A DNA stretch of 13,063 bases from a bacterium (GTDB lineage Bacteria > Patescibacteria > Paceibacteria > UBA9973 > SBAW01). The translations under genes were made by a program, and so were the position numbers. The notes under the pieces were generated by a model, which was not told the DNA's origin, searched no databases, and was given only the letters and a program-made list of their open reading frames with translations. Each line of letters starts with the position of its first letter. Within the stretch, counting starts at the first letter, position 1. The stretch spans positions 1 through 13,063 of the forward strand of contig JAKAIP010000002.1 in the NCBI GenBank assembly GCA_021825025.1, read 5' to 3'. Positions 1 through 7,336 of the stretch are shown here, piece after piece.

Positions 1-1
1 T

Positions 2-523
2 TCCGATCTTGTTGAATATGCGCGCGAAGCGGCGAACAAATTCAATATCGCATACGGAGAAACATTCACCGCACCGCAGGAACATATTCTTGGGGGTGTC
101 GGTACAGTGGTAGGTACAGACGGCAAAAAGATGAGTAAAAGCTATCACAATACGATTCCGCTATTCGGCACCGATGATGAAATACGCAAAGCAATTATGA
201 GCATCACTACTGATTCCACACCTGCAGGAGCGCCGCTTGATCCGGATACTGATATTGTATTTTCATTACATCGGCATTTTGCTGCTGATATAGATACCCT
301 GGAAGCGCGCTACCGAGAGGGAAGCATTGGTTACAAAGAATCAAAAGAACTGTTGGCACAGCACATCATTGATACTGTTGCGCCGCTTCGGTATAAACGA
401 GAATCTTTGTCAGACGAGATGGTGCGCGACATACTCGTCGAGGGCACGAACAAGGCACGTGCATTGGCAAGCGAGAAAATGCGCGACGTGCGTATAAAAG
501 TTGGCGTCTCACTTACCGTATGA
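2..523 (+). CDS. trpS: Tryptophanyl-tRNA synthetase, C-terminal part (5' end outside window)
   Basis: The reading frame is open from base 2 and enters from the left edge, so only the last 173 codons are present. Class I aminoacyl-tRNA synthetase that attaches tryptophan to tRNA-Trp in the cytoplasm. The KMSKS loop (KKMSKSYHNTIPLFG) is intact, with KMSKS at 128-142. It is preceded by the family's G-x-D-G stretch and followed by the helical anticodon-binding part with the typical D-P-D-T-D-I motif. The HIGH motif lies upstream of the window. The apparent GTG start at 107 is only an internal valine codon. The TGA stop at 521-523 overlaps the aspS ATG by 4 bases (ATGA), which implies cotranscription and coupled translation. 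Identity is clear from the KMSKS context. Confidence 0.93.
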   Translation, partial: SDLVEYAREAANKFNIAYGETFTAPQEHILGGVGTVVGTDGKKMSKSYHNTIPLFGTDDEIRKAIMSITTDSTPAGAPLDPDTDIVFSLHRHFAADIDTLEARYREGSIGYKESKELLAQHIIDTVAPLRYKRESLSDEMVRDILVEGTNKARALASEKMRDVRIKVGVSLTV

Positions 524-1866
524 ACAGAATATTGATTCATCATTTAAAACAGCATATCGACGCATCTGTATGCATAGAAGGATGGGTAAGCACCCGGCGC
601 GATCAAGGAAAATTGATCTTTTTTGACATACGGGATCGGACCGGCACCGTGCAAACCGTTGTCCTTCCAGGGAGTACGGCACTGGAGAGTGCAAGACAGG
701 TGCGCACCGAATCTATCGTGCGCTTGGAAGGCATCGTCCATCTGCGACCGGAAAAAAATCGGAATCCAGATGCGCAGTACGGGGATATAGAAGTAGAAGT
801 GACAGAACTGACTATTCTGGCAAAACCGATCGATGTACCGTTTGAACTGAATGCGGATCTCAACATCGACACGTATCTGGATCATCTGCCGTTCACGTTA
901 CGCAGCGAAAAAGCCCGCGGAATATTTTCACTGCAAGCGACCATTATAGAATCCTTCCGTGAAGCACTGCGTAAAGAAGGGTTTACGGAATTCCAGGCGC
1001 CGGCACTGGTAGGCGCAGATGCAGAGGGTGGTGCGGCCGCATTTCCGGTTGAATACTACTATGACCGTAAGGCATTTCTAGCAACCAGCCCGCAGTTCTA
1101 CAAACAAATCATGGTTGGTGTATTTGAACGAGCGTTCACTACGCCGCATGTATTTCGCGGCGAAAAACATGCGACCACCCGCCACCTCTCCGAATACGCG
1201 TCCATGGATTTTGAAATGGGATTCATTCATGATCACCATGACGTCATGCACATGCTTGAGACCTGCATGCAGCATATCGTCGCGATGGTAACTGCCCACC
1301 ACGCAGACACGTTTACGCTGTGCAACGCGGACCTTCCGTTGCTTCCTGAAACGATTCCCGTCGTATCGCTTTCAGAAGCGCAAGATATTCTTGCACAGCA
1401 ATACAGCATTGATGCTCGAGGAGAACCTGACCTTGAACCGGAGCACGAACGTTTACTATGCCAGTGGTCAAAAGAAACACATCGCTCCGATTTTTTGTTC
1501 GTCACCCATTACCCGGTTTCCAAACGGCCCTTCTACACCTATGAAGACGAGGCTCGGCCAGGATATACAAAAAGCTTCGATCTGCTGTTCCGGGGACTGG
1601 AAATCACCACCGGCGGCCAACGCGTGCATGACTACGATACATTGATTGCAAAAATACGCGAGAAAGGATTGAATCCAGATCTTTTTTCCTTCTATTTGCA
1701 GGCATTCAAAACAGGTATGCCACCGCATGGCGGCTGTGCGACGGGATTGGAACGCATCACCGCGCGCATGCTCAACCTTCCCAATGTGAAAGAAGCAACA
1801 CTGTTCCCACGCGACCTTAACAGAATAGACATACGGCTCTCCGAACAGGAAAGCGATGAAGCGTAG
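520..1866 (+). CDS. aspS: Aspartyl-tRNA synthetase, archaeal/non-discriminating type
   Basis: Class II synthetase of 448 residues. It charges tRNA-Asp with aspartate and possibly tRNA-Asn as well. The N-terminal OB-fold anticodon-binding domain spans about residues 16-103 (GWVSTRRDQG, then FFDIRDRTG). The catalytic domain follows, with the EGG flipping loop (169-171), the aspartate-binding SPQFYKQ segment (190-196), motif 2 FRGEKHATTRHLSEY (212-226), GGQRVHDYD, and motif 3 GGCATGLERI (404-413). The K in SPQxYKQ and the H in QRxH favour AspRS over AsnRS. The bacterial GAD insertion is missing, so this is the shorter archaeal/clostridial form rather than the usual bacterial enzyme of about 590 residues. 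Residue 24 after GW is Ser, where discriminating archaeal enzymes carry Trp. That hints at relaxed specificity needing GatCAB, but this is inference. The gene overlaps trpS by 4 bases. Confidence 0.9.
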   Translation: MNRILIHHLKQHIDASVCIEGWVSTRRDQGKLIFFDIRDRTGTVQTVVLPGSTALESARQVRTESIVRLEGIVHLRPEKNRNPDAQYGDIEVEVTELTILAKPIDVPFELNADLNIDTYLDHLPFTLRSEKARGIFSLQATIIESFREALRKEGFTEFQAPALVGADAEGGAAAFPVEYYYDRKAFLATSPQFYKQIMVGVFERAFTTPHVFRGEKHATTRHLSEYASMDFEMGFIHDHHDVMHMLETCMQHIVAMVTAHHADTFTLCNADLPLLPETIPVVSLSEAQDILAQQYSIDARGEPDLEPEHERLLCQWSKETHRSDFLFVTHYPVSKRPFYTYEDEARPGYTKSFDLLFRGLEITTGGQRVHDYDTLIAKIREKGLNPDLFSFYLQAFKTGMPPHGGCATGLERITARMLNLPNVKEATLFPRDLNRIDIRLSEQESDEA

Positions 1867-1868
1867 CA

Positions 1869-2606
1869 ATGGGAGCACCCATCGTCAAAACTCCGATCTA
1901 TGAAGGGCCGCTTGATCTCCTGTTGGAGCTCATAGAGAAGCGTAAGCTGCTCATCAACGACCTGTCACTTGCAAGCGTCACCGACGAGTACATTGCACGT
2001 CTCAACGCCATGGAAGCAGTGCCGATCGAAGAAACGGCACACTTTGTTTCGCTGGCTGCAACGCTCTTGCTCATCAAATCCCGATCGTTGCTCCCGCTTC
2101 TGTCGCTTTCGGATGAAGAAAGCAAAGACATCAAAGAACTAGAATACCGTCTGGCACTCCATCAGCTGTTCAAGGAAAGCGCACGCGATCTGGGTAAACA
2201 GTGGGAGCAGGCGGCCGTGCTCTATGAGGGAATACCGCCTGAGCTGCCGCCCTTCTTTCTTCCAGACGCTGCCATTACGCCGACTTCGCTCTATGAAGCA
2301 GCACTCATCCTGATTGAAGAATTTCCTAAAACAGAATCGCTTCCTAGTGTTGCCGTACAGAAAATTATTTCCATTGAAGAGGCAGTGGAACAGCTTTCTC
2401 AACGCGTCGCAACCGCCTTACGGCTTTCATTTAGGGATATTACTGCCACCACGGAAACCGACCGAAAAATAGTGCGCCATGGCCTCATTGTGCATTTTTT
2501 AGCCCTCCTCGAGCTCGTAAAACAAGGTATAATTAGAGCCACACAAGAGGGAAATGGGGACATTACTCTTGAGTCTGACACCGTATCCACCCCGTCATAT
2601 GAATAA
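1869..2606 (+). CDS. scpA: Segregation and condensation protein A
   Basis: ScpA is the kleisin subunit that bridges the SMC ATPase heads and binds an ScpB dimer, helping to condense and segregate the nucleoid. The protein has 245 residues, normal for the family. The N terminus carries the diagnostic EGPLDLLLELIEKRKL stretch (from residue 12), the SMC-binding kleisin start. It is followed by the D-Y-I-A-R-L segment and the A-T-L-L-L-I-K-S-R-S-L-L-P helix typical of ScpA. The C-terminal part, with SFLALLELVKQG-like features (V-H-F-L-A-L-L-E-L-V-K-Q-G near residues 208-220), matches the winged helix. The ATG at 1869 lies two bases after the aspS stop and fits the family N terminus. The 3' end overlaps scpB, its partner, by 8 bases. 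Confidence 0.92.
   Translation: MGAPIVKTPIYEGPLDLLLELIEKRKLLINDLSLASVTDEYIARLNAMEAVPIEETAHFVSLAATLLLIKSRSLLPLLSLSDEESKDIKELEYRLALHQLFKESARDLGKQWEQAAVLYEGIPPELPPFFLPDAAITPTSLYEAALILIEEFPKTESLPSVAVQKIISIEEAVEQLSQRVATALRLSFRDITATTETDRKIVRHGLIVHFLALLELVKQGIIRATQEGNGDITLESDTVSTPSYE
2528..2533 (+). promoter_or_regulatory. Possible internal promoter for scpB
   Basis: A consensus TATAAT (in GGTATAATTAG) sits inside the 3' end of scpA. It would start transcription near 2540, before scpB and the cell-wall genes. No -35 is visible, and it may be coding sequence by chance. Confidence 0.3.
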
Positions 2607-3150
2607 CCACGCATATACCATTGAAGCGATCCTGTTTGCCCTCGGCAAACCGATGACCTACCAAGAGTTGAGTAATAAAAGCGGGCTCTCCGCGCAAGAA
2701 ACGAAAGAGGCGATCGCTTCATTGCGCGAACGACAAGGAGGCGTTGTGCTCATCGATGACGGCCATACCGTAGAACTGCGGATCGCCGGAGCGCTCGCTC
2801 CTATTATTGAAACCATTCAGACGGAGGAATACGCACGCGATATCGGCAAAGCAGGGCTTGAGACGCTGGCAGCAGTTCTCTATAAAGGACCACTTTCCCG
2901 AAGCGAAATTGATTTCATCCGCGGAGTGAATTCTTCTCAAACCTTGCGTACGCTTGTCATGCGAGGACTCCTGCGCAAGGTGCCGCACCCGCGCCACCAA
3001 CGCTCTTTTCTGTTTGAACCGACCACGGAATTGCTTGCACATTTGGGCATTACTGATACTGCCGCACTGCCGCACTATGACACCATTCGTGAGAAACTGA
3101 CTGCCCTGCAGGCAGCATATGAAACACAGACAGCCGAGCACACCGTATGA
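2599..3150 (+). CDS. scpB: Segregation and condensation protein B
   Basis: ScpB is the winged-helix partner that dimerises on the ScpA kleisin in the SMC complex. With the ATG at 2599 it has 183 residues. The N terminus then reads IEAILFALGKPM, matching the family hallmark (E-A-I/L-L-F-A-x-G-x-P) a few residues after Met. A second block, GLETLAAVLYKGPLSRSEID followed by RGVNSS and LRTLVMRGLLR, is the second winged helix found in all ScpB proteins. An in-frame ATG at 2554 would add 15 residues. A purine-rich AGAGGG sits there, but too close to the ATG, so the shorter start is preferred. The gene overlaps scpA by 8 bases and the downstream carboxypeptidase by 4 (ATGA). A TATAAT at 2528-2533 could give it its own promoter. 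Confidence 0.9.
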   Translation: MNNHAYTIEAILFALGKPMTYQELSNKSGLSAQETKEAIASLRERQGGVVLIDDGHTVELRIAGALAPIIETIQTEEYARDIGKAGLETLAAVLYKGPLSRSEIDFIRGVNSSQTLRTLVMRGLLRKVPHPRHQRSFLFEPTTELLAHLGITDTAALPHYDTIREKLTALQAAYETQTAEHTV

Positions 3151-4046
3151 GATTCAAACCACGAGGCATCATTGAGGCGTCGCTTCTCACCACACTTATT
3201 GTGAGTGGCATTTCGATCTGCGTGTTTGGGGGCGTAGTGCTGCTTATGCCGCACACACAGCGGGTTACTACTTCACAGACACCTCCTCCTACCATCGCGC
3301 TTGATCCGTCTCTACTTGCTGCCGATGCAGCGGTGCTCTACGATCCAACGACCGGCACGATACTGTTTGCCAAAAATGCCACTGTGCCGCTGCCCCTTGC
3401 CTCGCTTACCAAACTGGCAACGGCACAGACGGTGCTTGCGGGACATCCTGAAGATCAAACTATTGTCATCAATCGAAGCGATCTGCTGCAGCAGGATCAA
3501 GCAGATCTCGCCTTGCATGCGGGAGACCGCTTCTCTCTCTCCCAGCTCTTGCGGCTTGCTCTCATCGGTTCTTCAAATGATGCTATGGCTGCCGTTGCCG
3601 CCAGTGTCGGTACGGACACAGTACAGAAAATGAATTCCACCGCATCCCAGCTAGGACTCACCGATAGTGTGTTTTACGATCCAACGGGCTTGGATCTGAG
3701 CTCCACAACCTCCGGCGCCTACGCATCCGCGCGGGATGTTGCGGTACTTGCCAGCGTGTTTTATCGGGAACACCCTGATTACTTTGAATTGACAGAACGT
3801 CCTTCCGTATCGGTGCCGGGACCGCGCGGCAATGTGCTCGTACAAGCTACCGATGCGCCGCTCCTGTCGGTACCTAATCTCGTCGGCGCTAAAACCGGTT
3901 ACACGACGCTTGCTGGCGGCAATCTGGTCGCCATATTCGACGTACAAGTGGGACACCCTTTGGTAGCCGTCGTACTGGGTTCGACCGAGAAAGGGAGATT
4001 TACCGACATGCGCACGCTTATTGCTGCAGCAGAAGCATCATTATGA
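3147..4046 (+). CDS. D-alanyl-D-alanine carboxypeptidase (S11 penicillin-binding protein), membrane-anchored
   Basis: A DacA-like serine peptidase of 299 residues, expected to trim the terminal D-Ala from peptidoglycan stem peptides outside the membrane. All three active-site motifs are visible: S86-L-T-K89 (in PLASLTKLATA), S142-S-N144 (GSSNDAM) and K249-T-G251 (GAKTGYT). A hydrophobic segment at about residues 12-36 is an uncleaved anchor or signal sequence. It is followed by a Thr/Pro-rich linker, so the catalytic domain would face outward. The protein ends soon after the catalytic fold and lacks the C-terminal beta domain and amphipathic anchor of E. coli PBP5. It could instead act as a DD-endopeptidase of the PbpG kind; the motifs do not decide this. 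The gene overlaps both scpB and mraY by 4 bases. Confidence 0.88.
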   Translation: MRFKPRGIIEASLLTTLIVSGISICVFGGVVLLMPHTQRVTTSQTPPPTIALDPSLLAADAAVLYDPTTGTILFAKNATVPLPLASLTKLATAQTVLAGHPEDQTIVINRSDLLQQDQADLALHAGDRFSLSQLLRLALIGSSNDAMAAVAASVGTDTVQKMNSTASQLGLTDSVFYDPTGLDLSSTTSGAYASARDVAVLASVFYREHPDYFELTERPSVSVPGPRGNVLVQATDAPLLSVPNLVGAKTGYTTLAGGNLVAIFDVQVGHPLVAVVLGSTEKGRFTDMRTLIAAAEASL

Positions 4047-5089
4047 ACGTAAGCGTACTGCAAATATTTATTCCGGCCACCATTTCGTTCCTCATAGGAA
4101 TTGCACTTACGCCGTTCATTTCCCATATTCTGTACGCGAACAAAATGTGGAAACCGAAGAGCGGCAAGACAGCGCTCGACGGTACGCCGGCTGCAACATT
4201 CAATGAACTGCATCAGGAAGTCGGCACTCCGCGCTTCGGCGGCATTATCGTGTGGGGGAGCGTATTCCTGACTGCAGTGTTTTTAGAGCTCCTGCAGCTG
4301 CAATTTCCTGACGCGTTTCATATGCTGGCATTCATCTCACGAGCGCAGACTTGGGTACCGATGGGAGCGTTTGCGATCGGCGCCGCAGTCGGCTTTATCG
4401 ACGATCTCTTCGAGGTGCGCGGCAAACAGGGCATCAAGCTGCGCACGCGGCTGGGAGTGGTGGCAGTGGTATCGTGCCTATGTGCGCTGTGGTTTTATGA
4501 AAAGCTTTCTGTTACCAGTATTTCTGTTCCGTTTCTTGCCCAACCGCTCACCATAGGGATATGGTTCATTCCGCTCTTCATCATCGTGAGCCTGTTTATT
4601 TACGCCGGCGGCGTTATTGATGGTATTGACGGCCTTGCAGGCGGAGAGTTTGCGAGCATTTTTGTCGCATACGCCGGCATCGCCTACTTTCAGCATCAGT
4701 ACGATATCGCATCGCTATGCGCAGCGATCGCCGGAGGATTGCTTGCCTTTTTGTGGTTTAACATTCCACCTGCCCGCTTTTATCTTTCTGAAACGGGTAC
4801 CATGGCGCTCACCTTGGTGCTTACTGTCGTAGCCTTCCTTACCGACGTTCTAGGCGGGGGCAGGGGACTCATGGTACTTCCCATCATCGCACTGCCGCTG
4901 GTAGTTACCGTACTCTCCAACATCCTGCAGCTGTTTGGAAAAAAGATACTGAAGCGCAAAATTCTGCGTATCGCACCGCTCCACCATCACTTTGAGGCAA
5001 TCGGCTGGCCTTCCTACAAGGTGACCATGCGCTATTGGATCGTAGGCGTCATTGCCGCTATTCTCGGCATGGCCATAGCATTGCTATGA
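4043..5089 (+). CDS. mraY: Phospho-N-acetylmuramoyl-pentapeptide transferase (lipid I synthase)
   Basis: A polytopic membrane enzyme of 348 residues that moves phospho-MurNAc-pentapeptide from UDP to undecaprenyl phosphate, making lipid I. Family signatures appear in order: GTPRFGG (61-67, for the usual TPTMGG), GFIDDLFEV with the D120-D121 pair, GGVIDGIDGLAGG (189-201, a divergent form of NLTDGLDGLA), FNIPPARFYLSETGT (239-253) and PLHHHFEAIGW (312-322). The HHH block separates MraY from WecA-type relatives. The oddity is E250: the family normally has Asp at this spot (GDTGS), an Asp shown to matter for catalysis and magnesium binding in studied MraY enzymes, and here it is Glu (GAA at 4790-4792). 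The enzyme is probably still active because everything else is in place. About ten hydrophobic segments are visible. ATGA overlaps join it to both neighbours. Confidence 0.92.
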   Translation: MNVSVLQIFIPATISFLIGIALTPFISHILYANKMWKPKSGKTALDGTPAATFNELHQEVGTPRFGGIIVWGSVFLTAVFLELLQLQFPDAFHMLAFISRAQTWVPMGAFAIGAAVGFIDDLFEVRGKQGIKLRTRLGVVAVVSCLCALWFYEKLSVTSISVPFLAQPLTIGIWFIPLFIIVSLFIYAGGVIDGIDGLAGGEFASIFVAYAGIAYFQHQYDIASLCAAIAGGLLAFLWFNIPPARFYLSETGTMALTLVLTVVAFLTDVLGGGRGLMVLPIIALPLVVTVLSNILQLFGKKILKRKILRIAPLHHHFEAIGWPSYKVTMRYWIVGVIAAILGMAIALL

Positions 5090-6183
5090 AGCGCTCCATC
5101 GATCTTTCCTTTTTGCTTGTCGTCTGGGCGCTTGTCATCTGCGGACTAGTCATCTTTACCTCAGCAGCGCTTGGACTCTTGGCGCACAACAACGGCAACG
5201 TATTCACCTCGGTGGCGATAAGTCAGGTGCTCTTGGGATTGGTGTGCGGCGCAGTACTCTTTTTTCTTTGCTCGCGCATGGACTATCGTCTGTGGCGTAA
5301 ATACATTCCGTATGTGTTCATCGGCGCGCTATTCCTGACTGGTCTTACTTTAGTGCCCCACATCGGCCTTTCGCTCAAAGGCGCATCGCGTTGGATCGTC
5401 ATCGGACCGTTGTCATTTCAGCCGGAGGAGATTCTTAAGTTTGCGACCGTCATGTTCCTCGCGACCTACTACTCGACCAACTACAAGGCAGTGCAGACGA
5501 TCCGGGGAGGCATTGTGCCGCTCGTCATTATCGTCGGCATTTCAGATGCACTCCTCTTGGCGCAGCCGGATACTTCGGGCGCTATTATTCTCGGACTCAC
5601 GTGCGTTGCGATGCTCTTTGCCGCAGGCGGCCGGGTCACGCATCTTCTTCTCCTGGCGCTTGTGGGTCTTCTTATCGTAGGCGCTGCGGCATTTGAACGC
5701 CCGTACGTCGCCCAACGCATTCAGACATTCATCCATCAGGAATCCGACCCGCAGGGATCAGGGTGGCAGATCCAGCAGGCGCTTATTTCCATCGGTTCGG
5801 GCGGCTGGACCGGCGTGGGACTCGGACAGGGCGTGGAGAAATTCTCCTATCTGCCTGAGCCGATCGGCGACTCGGTATTTGCCGTAGCAGGGGAGGAGTT
5901 CGGATTCCTCGGAAGCGCAATGCTCGTCATACTCTTCGGCATATTCGGTTTGCTTGGGTTCCGCATCGCATCGCGCGCGACGGATCCGTTTGGCGGTCTC
6001 CTCGTCATCGGCTACACGGTGCTTATCTTGGGACAATCCTTTCTCAACATGGCATCCATTATCGGCCTCATTCCGCTCATCGGCGTGCCGCTCATCTTTG
6101 TCTCTCACGGCGGCACCGCACTCGCCTTGGCGCTTGCAGAAACCGGCGTGGTGCTCAGCGTCTCCAGACGCATGCGCGCATAG
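5086..6183 (+). CDS. ftsW: SEDS-family peptidoglycan glycosyltransferase FtsW
   Basis: An integral membrane polymerase of 365 residues that links lipid II into glycan strands, normally at the division septum with a class B PBP. Diagnostic segments are GASRWIVIGPLSFQPEEILKF (99-119, where E114 replaces the common Ser of QPSE), AQPDTSGAIIL (159-169), and the extracytoplasmic catalytic region with LPEPIGDSVFAVAGEEFGF. D262 corresponds to the essential Asp of FtsW/RodA. Roughly ten hydrophobic helices are visible. FtsW and RodA cannot be separated with certainty from sequence alone; the position between mraY and murG favours FtsW. The ATG at 5086 overlaps the mraY stop (ATGA). An upstream in-frame start at 5035 lies entirely in mraY and gives an Arg-rich leader, so it was not used. 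Confidence 0.9.
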   Translation: MKRSIDLSFLLVVWALVICGLVIFTSAALGLLAHNNGNVFTSVAISQVLLGLVCGAVLFFLCSRMDYRLWRKYIPYVFIGALFLTGLTLVPHIGLSLKGASRWIVIGPLSFQPEEILKFATVMFLATYYSTNYKAVQTIRGGIVPLVIIVGISDALLLAQPDTSGAIILGLTCVAMLFAAGGRVTHLLLLALVGLLIVGAAAFERPYVAQRIQTFIHQESDPQGSGWQIQQALISIGSGGWTGVGLGQGVEKFSYLPEPIGDSVFAVAGEEFGFLGSAMLVILFGIFGLLGFRIASRATDPFGGLLVIGYTVLILGQSFLNMASIIGLIPLIGVPLIFVSHGGTALALALAETGVVLSVSRRMRA

Positions 6184-6194
6184 GGCTTTTTTGC

Positions 6195-6200
6195 TACACT
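6195..6200 (+). promoter_or_regulatory. Extended -10 promoter element before murG
   Basis: The ftsW-murG gap contains TTTTTTGCTACACT, which fits an extended -10 (TG-n-TACACT, hexamer at 6195-6200). The murG ATG at 6209 begins 8 bases after the hexamer, where a transcript would start, so the mRNA would be leaderless or nearly so. No good -35 is visible. The same geometry recurs at the minus-strand genes starting at 9710 and 12592. Confidence 0.5.
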
Positions 6201-6208
6201 TTTGAAAC

Positions 6209-7336
6209 ATGAAGATTCTTTTCACCGGCGGCGGCACAGGAGGCCACTTTTATCCCATCATTGCGGTCGCAGAAGCCATCGAGGATCTTGTCCGCTCGCA
6301 GAAGCTCATTGACCCGCAGCTCTACTACGCCGCTCCCGATCCGTATGACCGGGAGATGCTCGCGGCGCACAACATTACGTTCGTGCGCATCAACGCGGGA
6401 AAAGTCCGCCGCTACTTCTCGCTCCTCAATATTGTCGATCTCGTAAAGACCGGGTGGGGGATTGTCCGCTCTCTCATGACTATTTTCTTCATCTATCCGG
6501 ATGTGGTATTCAGCAAGGGAGGGTATGCGAGCTTTCCTACGCTCCTGGCAGCACGCCTGTTTGATATTCCGGTCATCATCCACGAGAGCGATGCGGTGCC
6601 GGGCCGCGTAAGCCTCTGGTCGGGCAAATTTGCCCGGCGCATTGCAGTCTCTTATCCGGAAGCGGCTTCCTTTTTCCCTAAAGAAAAAGTCGCCTACACC
6701 GGCAATCCCGTGCGCAAATCAAGCCGCTTGCCTGCCAAAGAAGGCGCATTCGAATTCTTGAAACTCCATGCCACCCTGCCTGTCCTTCTTGTCTTAGGGG
6801 GCTCCCAAGGGGCAGTAGCGCTCAATGAAGCGATACTCTCGGCACTTCCGCAGCTCGTCGAGTCCTACCAAATCCTCCACAAGACCGGTACTGCAAATAT
6901 TGCGGACGTGGAAGGAAGAGCGCGGATCATTCTCGGAAACACCGAGTACGCCGACCGCTACAAACCGTTCGCATACCTCAACGATCTTGCACTGCGCATG
7001 AGTGCGGGCGTCGCCTCCTTGGTCATTTCGCGCGCTGGTTCGACTATTTTTGAAATCGCCCTGTGGGGCACTCCTTCTATCATCATCCCGCTTCCCGGAG
7101 CAGCGGAAGACCATCAGACCAAGAATGCGTTTTCATACGCCCGGGCAGGAGCGTGCTCGGTCATCGAACAGAATAATCTCACACCGACTGTGCTACGCTC
7201 GGAAATAGAGCGCATCCTCGGCAACAAGGAGCTCACGCATCGTATGAGCGAAGCGGCAAAAAAATTCGGCAGAAGCGATGCGGCAGAGCTTATTGCCTCG
7301 GCGCTCGTCGAAGTCGGCCTATCCCATGAATCCTGA
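6209..7336 (+). CDS. murG: UDP-GlcNAc:lipid I N-acetylglucosaminyltransferase
   Basis: A peripheral membrane glycosyltransferase (GT28) of 375 residues that adds GlcNAc to lipid I, giving lipid II on the cytoplasmic face. The N-terminal glycine loop FTGGGTGGHFYP (GGTGGH at 8-13) is present, as is HESDAVPGRVS (125-135, matching the family's HEQNAVPG). The C-terminal UDP-GlcNAc domain has the second glycine loop LGGSQGA (196-202), ISRAGSTIFEIALWGTPSI with E282, and PLPGAAEDHQTKNA (294-307). It is slightly longer than the usual 355 residues because of a loop near residues 30-36. It is the only gene in the string preceded by a promoter-like element in a true intergenic gap (25 bases). Its 3' end overlaps gltX by 11 bases. 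The product of mraY is its substrate and ftsW uses its product. Confidence 0.94.
   Translation: MKILFTGGGTGGHFYPIIAVAEAIEDLVRSQKLIDPQLYYAAPDPYDREMLAAHNITFVRINAGKVRRYFSLLNIVDLVKTGWGIVRSLMTIFFIYPDVVFSKGGYASFPTLLAARLFDIPVIIHESDAVPGRVSLWSGKFARRIAVSYPEAASFFPKEKVAYTGNPVRKSSRLPAKEGAFEFLKLHATLPVLLVLGGSQGAVALNEAILSALPQLVESYQILHKTGTANIADVEGRARIILGNTEYADRYKPFAYLNDLALRMSAGVASLVISRAGSTIFEIALWGTPSIIIPLPGAAEDHQTKNAFSYARAGACSVIEQNNLTPTVLRSEIERILGNKELTHRMSEAAKKFGRSDAAELIASALVEVGLSHES

Noticed and set aside
5035..5085. Longer ftsW start at 5035
   Set aside because: It lies entirely within mraY and adds an Arg/His-rich leader unlike FtsW; the ATG at 5086 gives the usual N terminus.
7278..7325. Longer gltX start at 7278
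   Set aside because: It overlaps murG by 59 bases and adds residues before the conserved GluRS N terminus.
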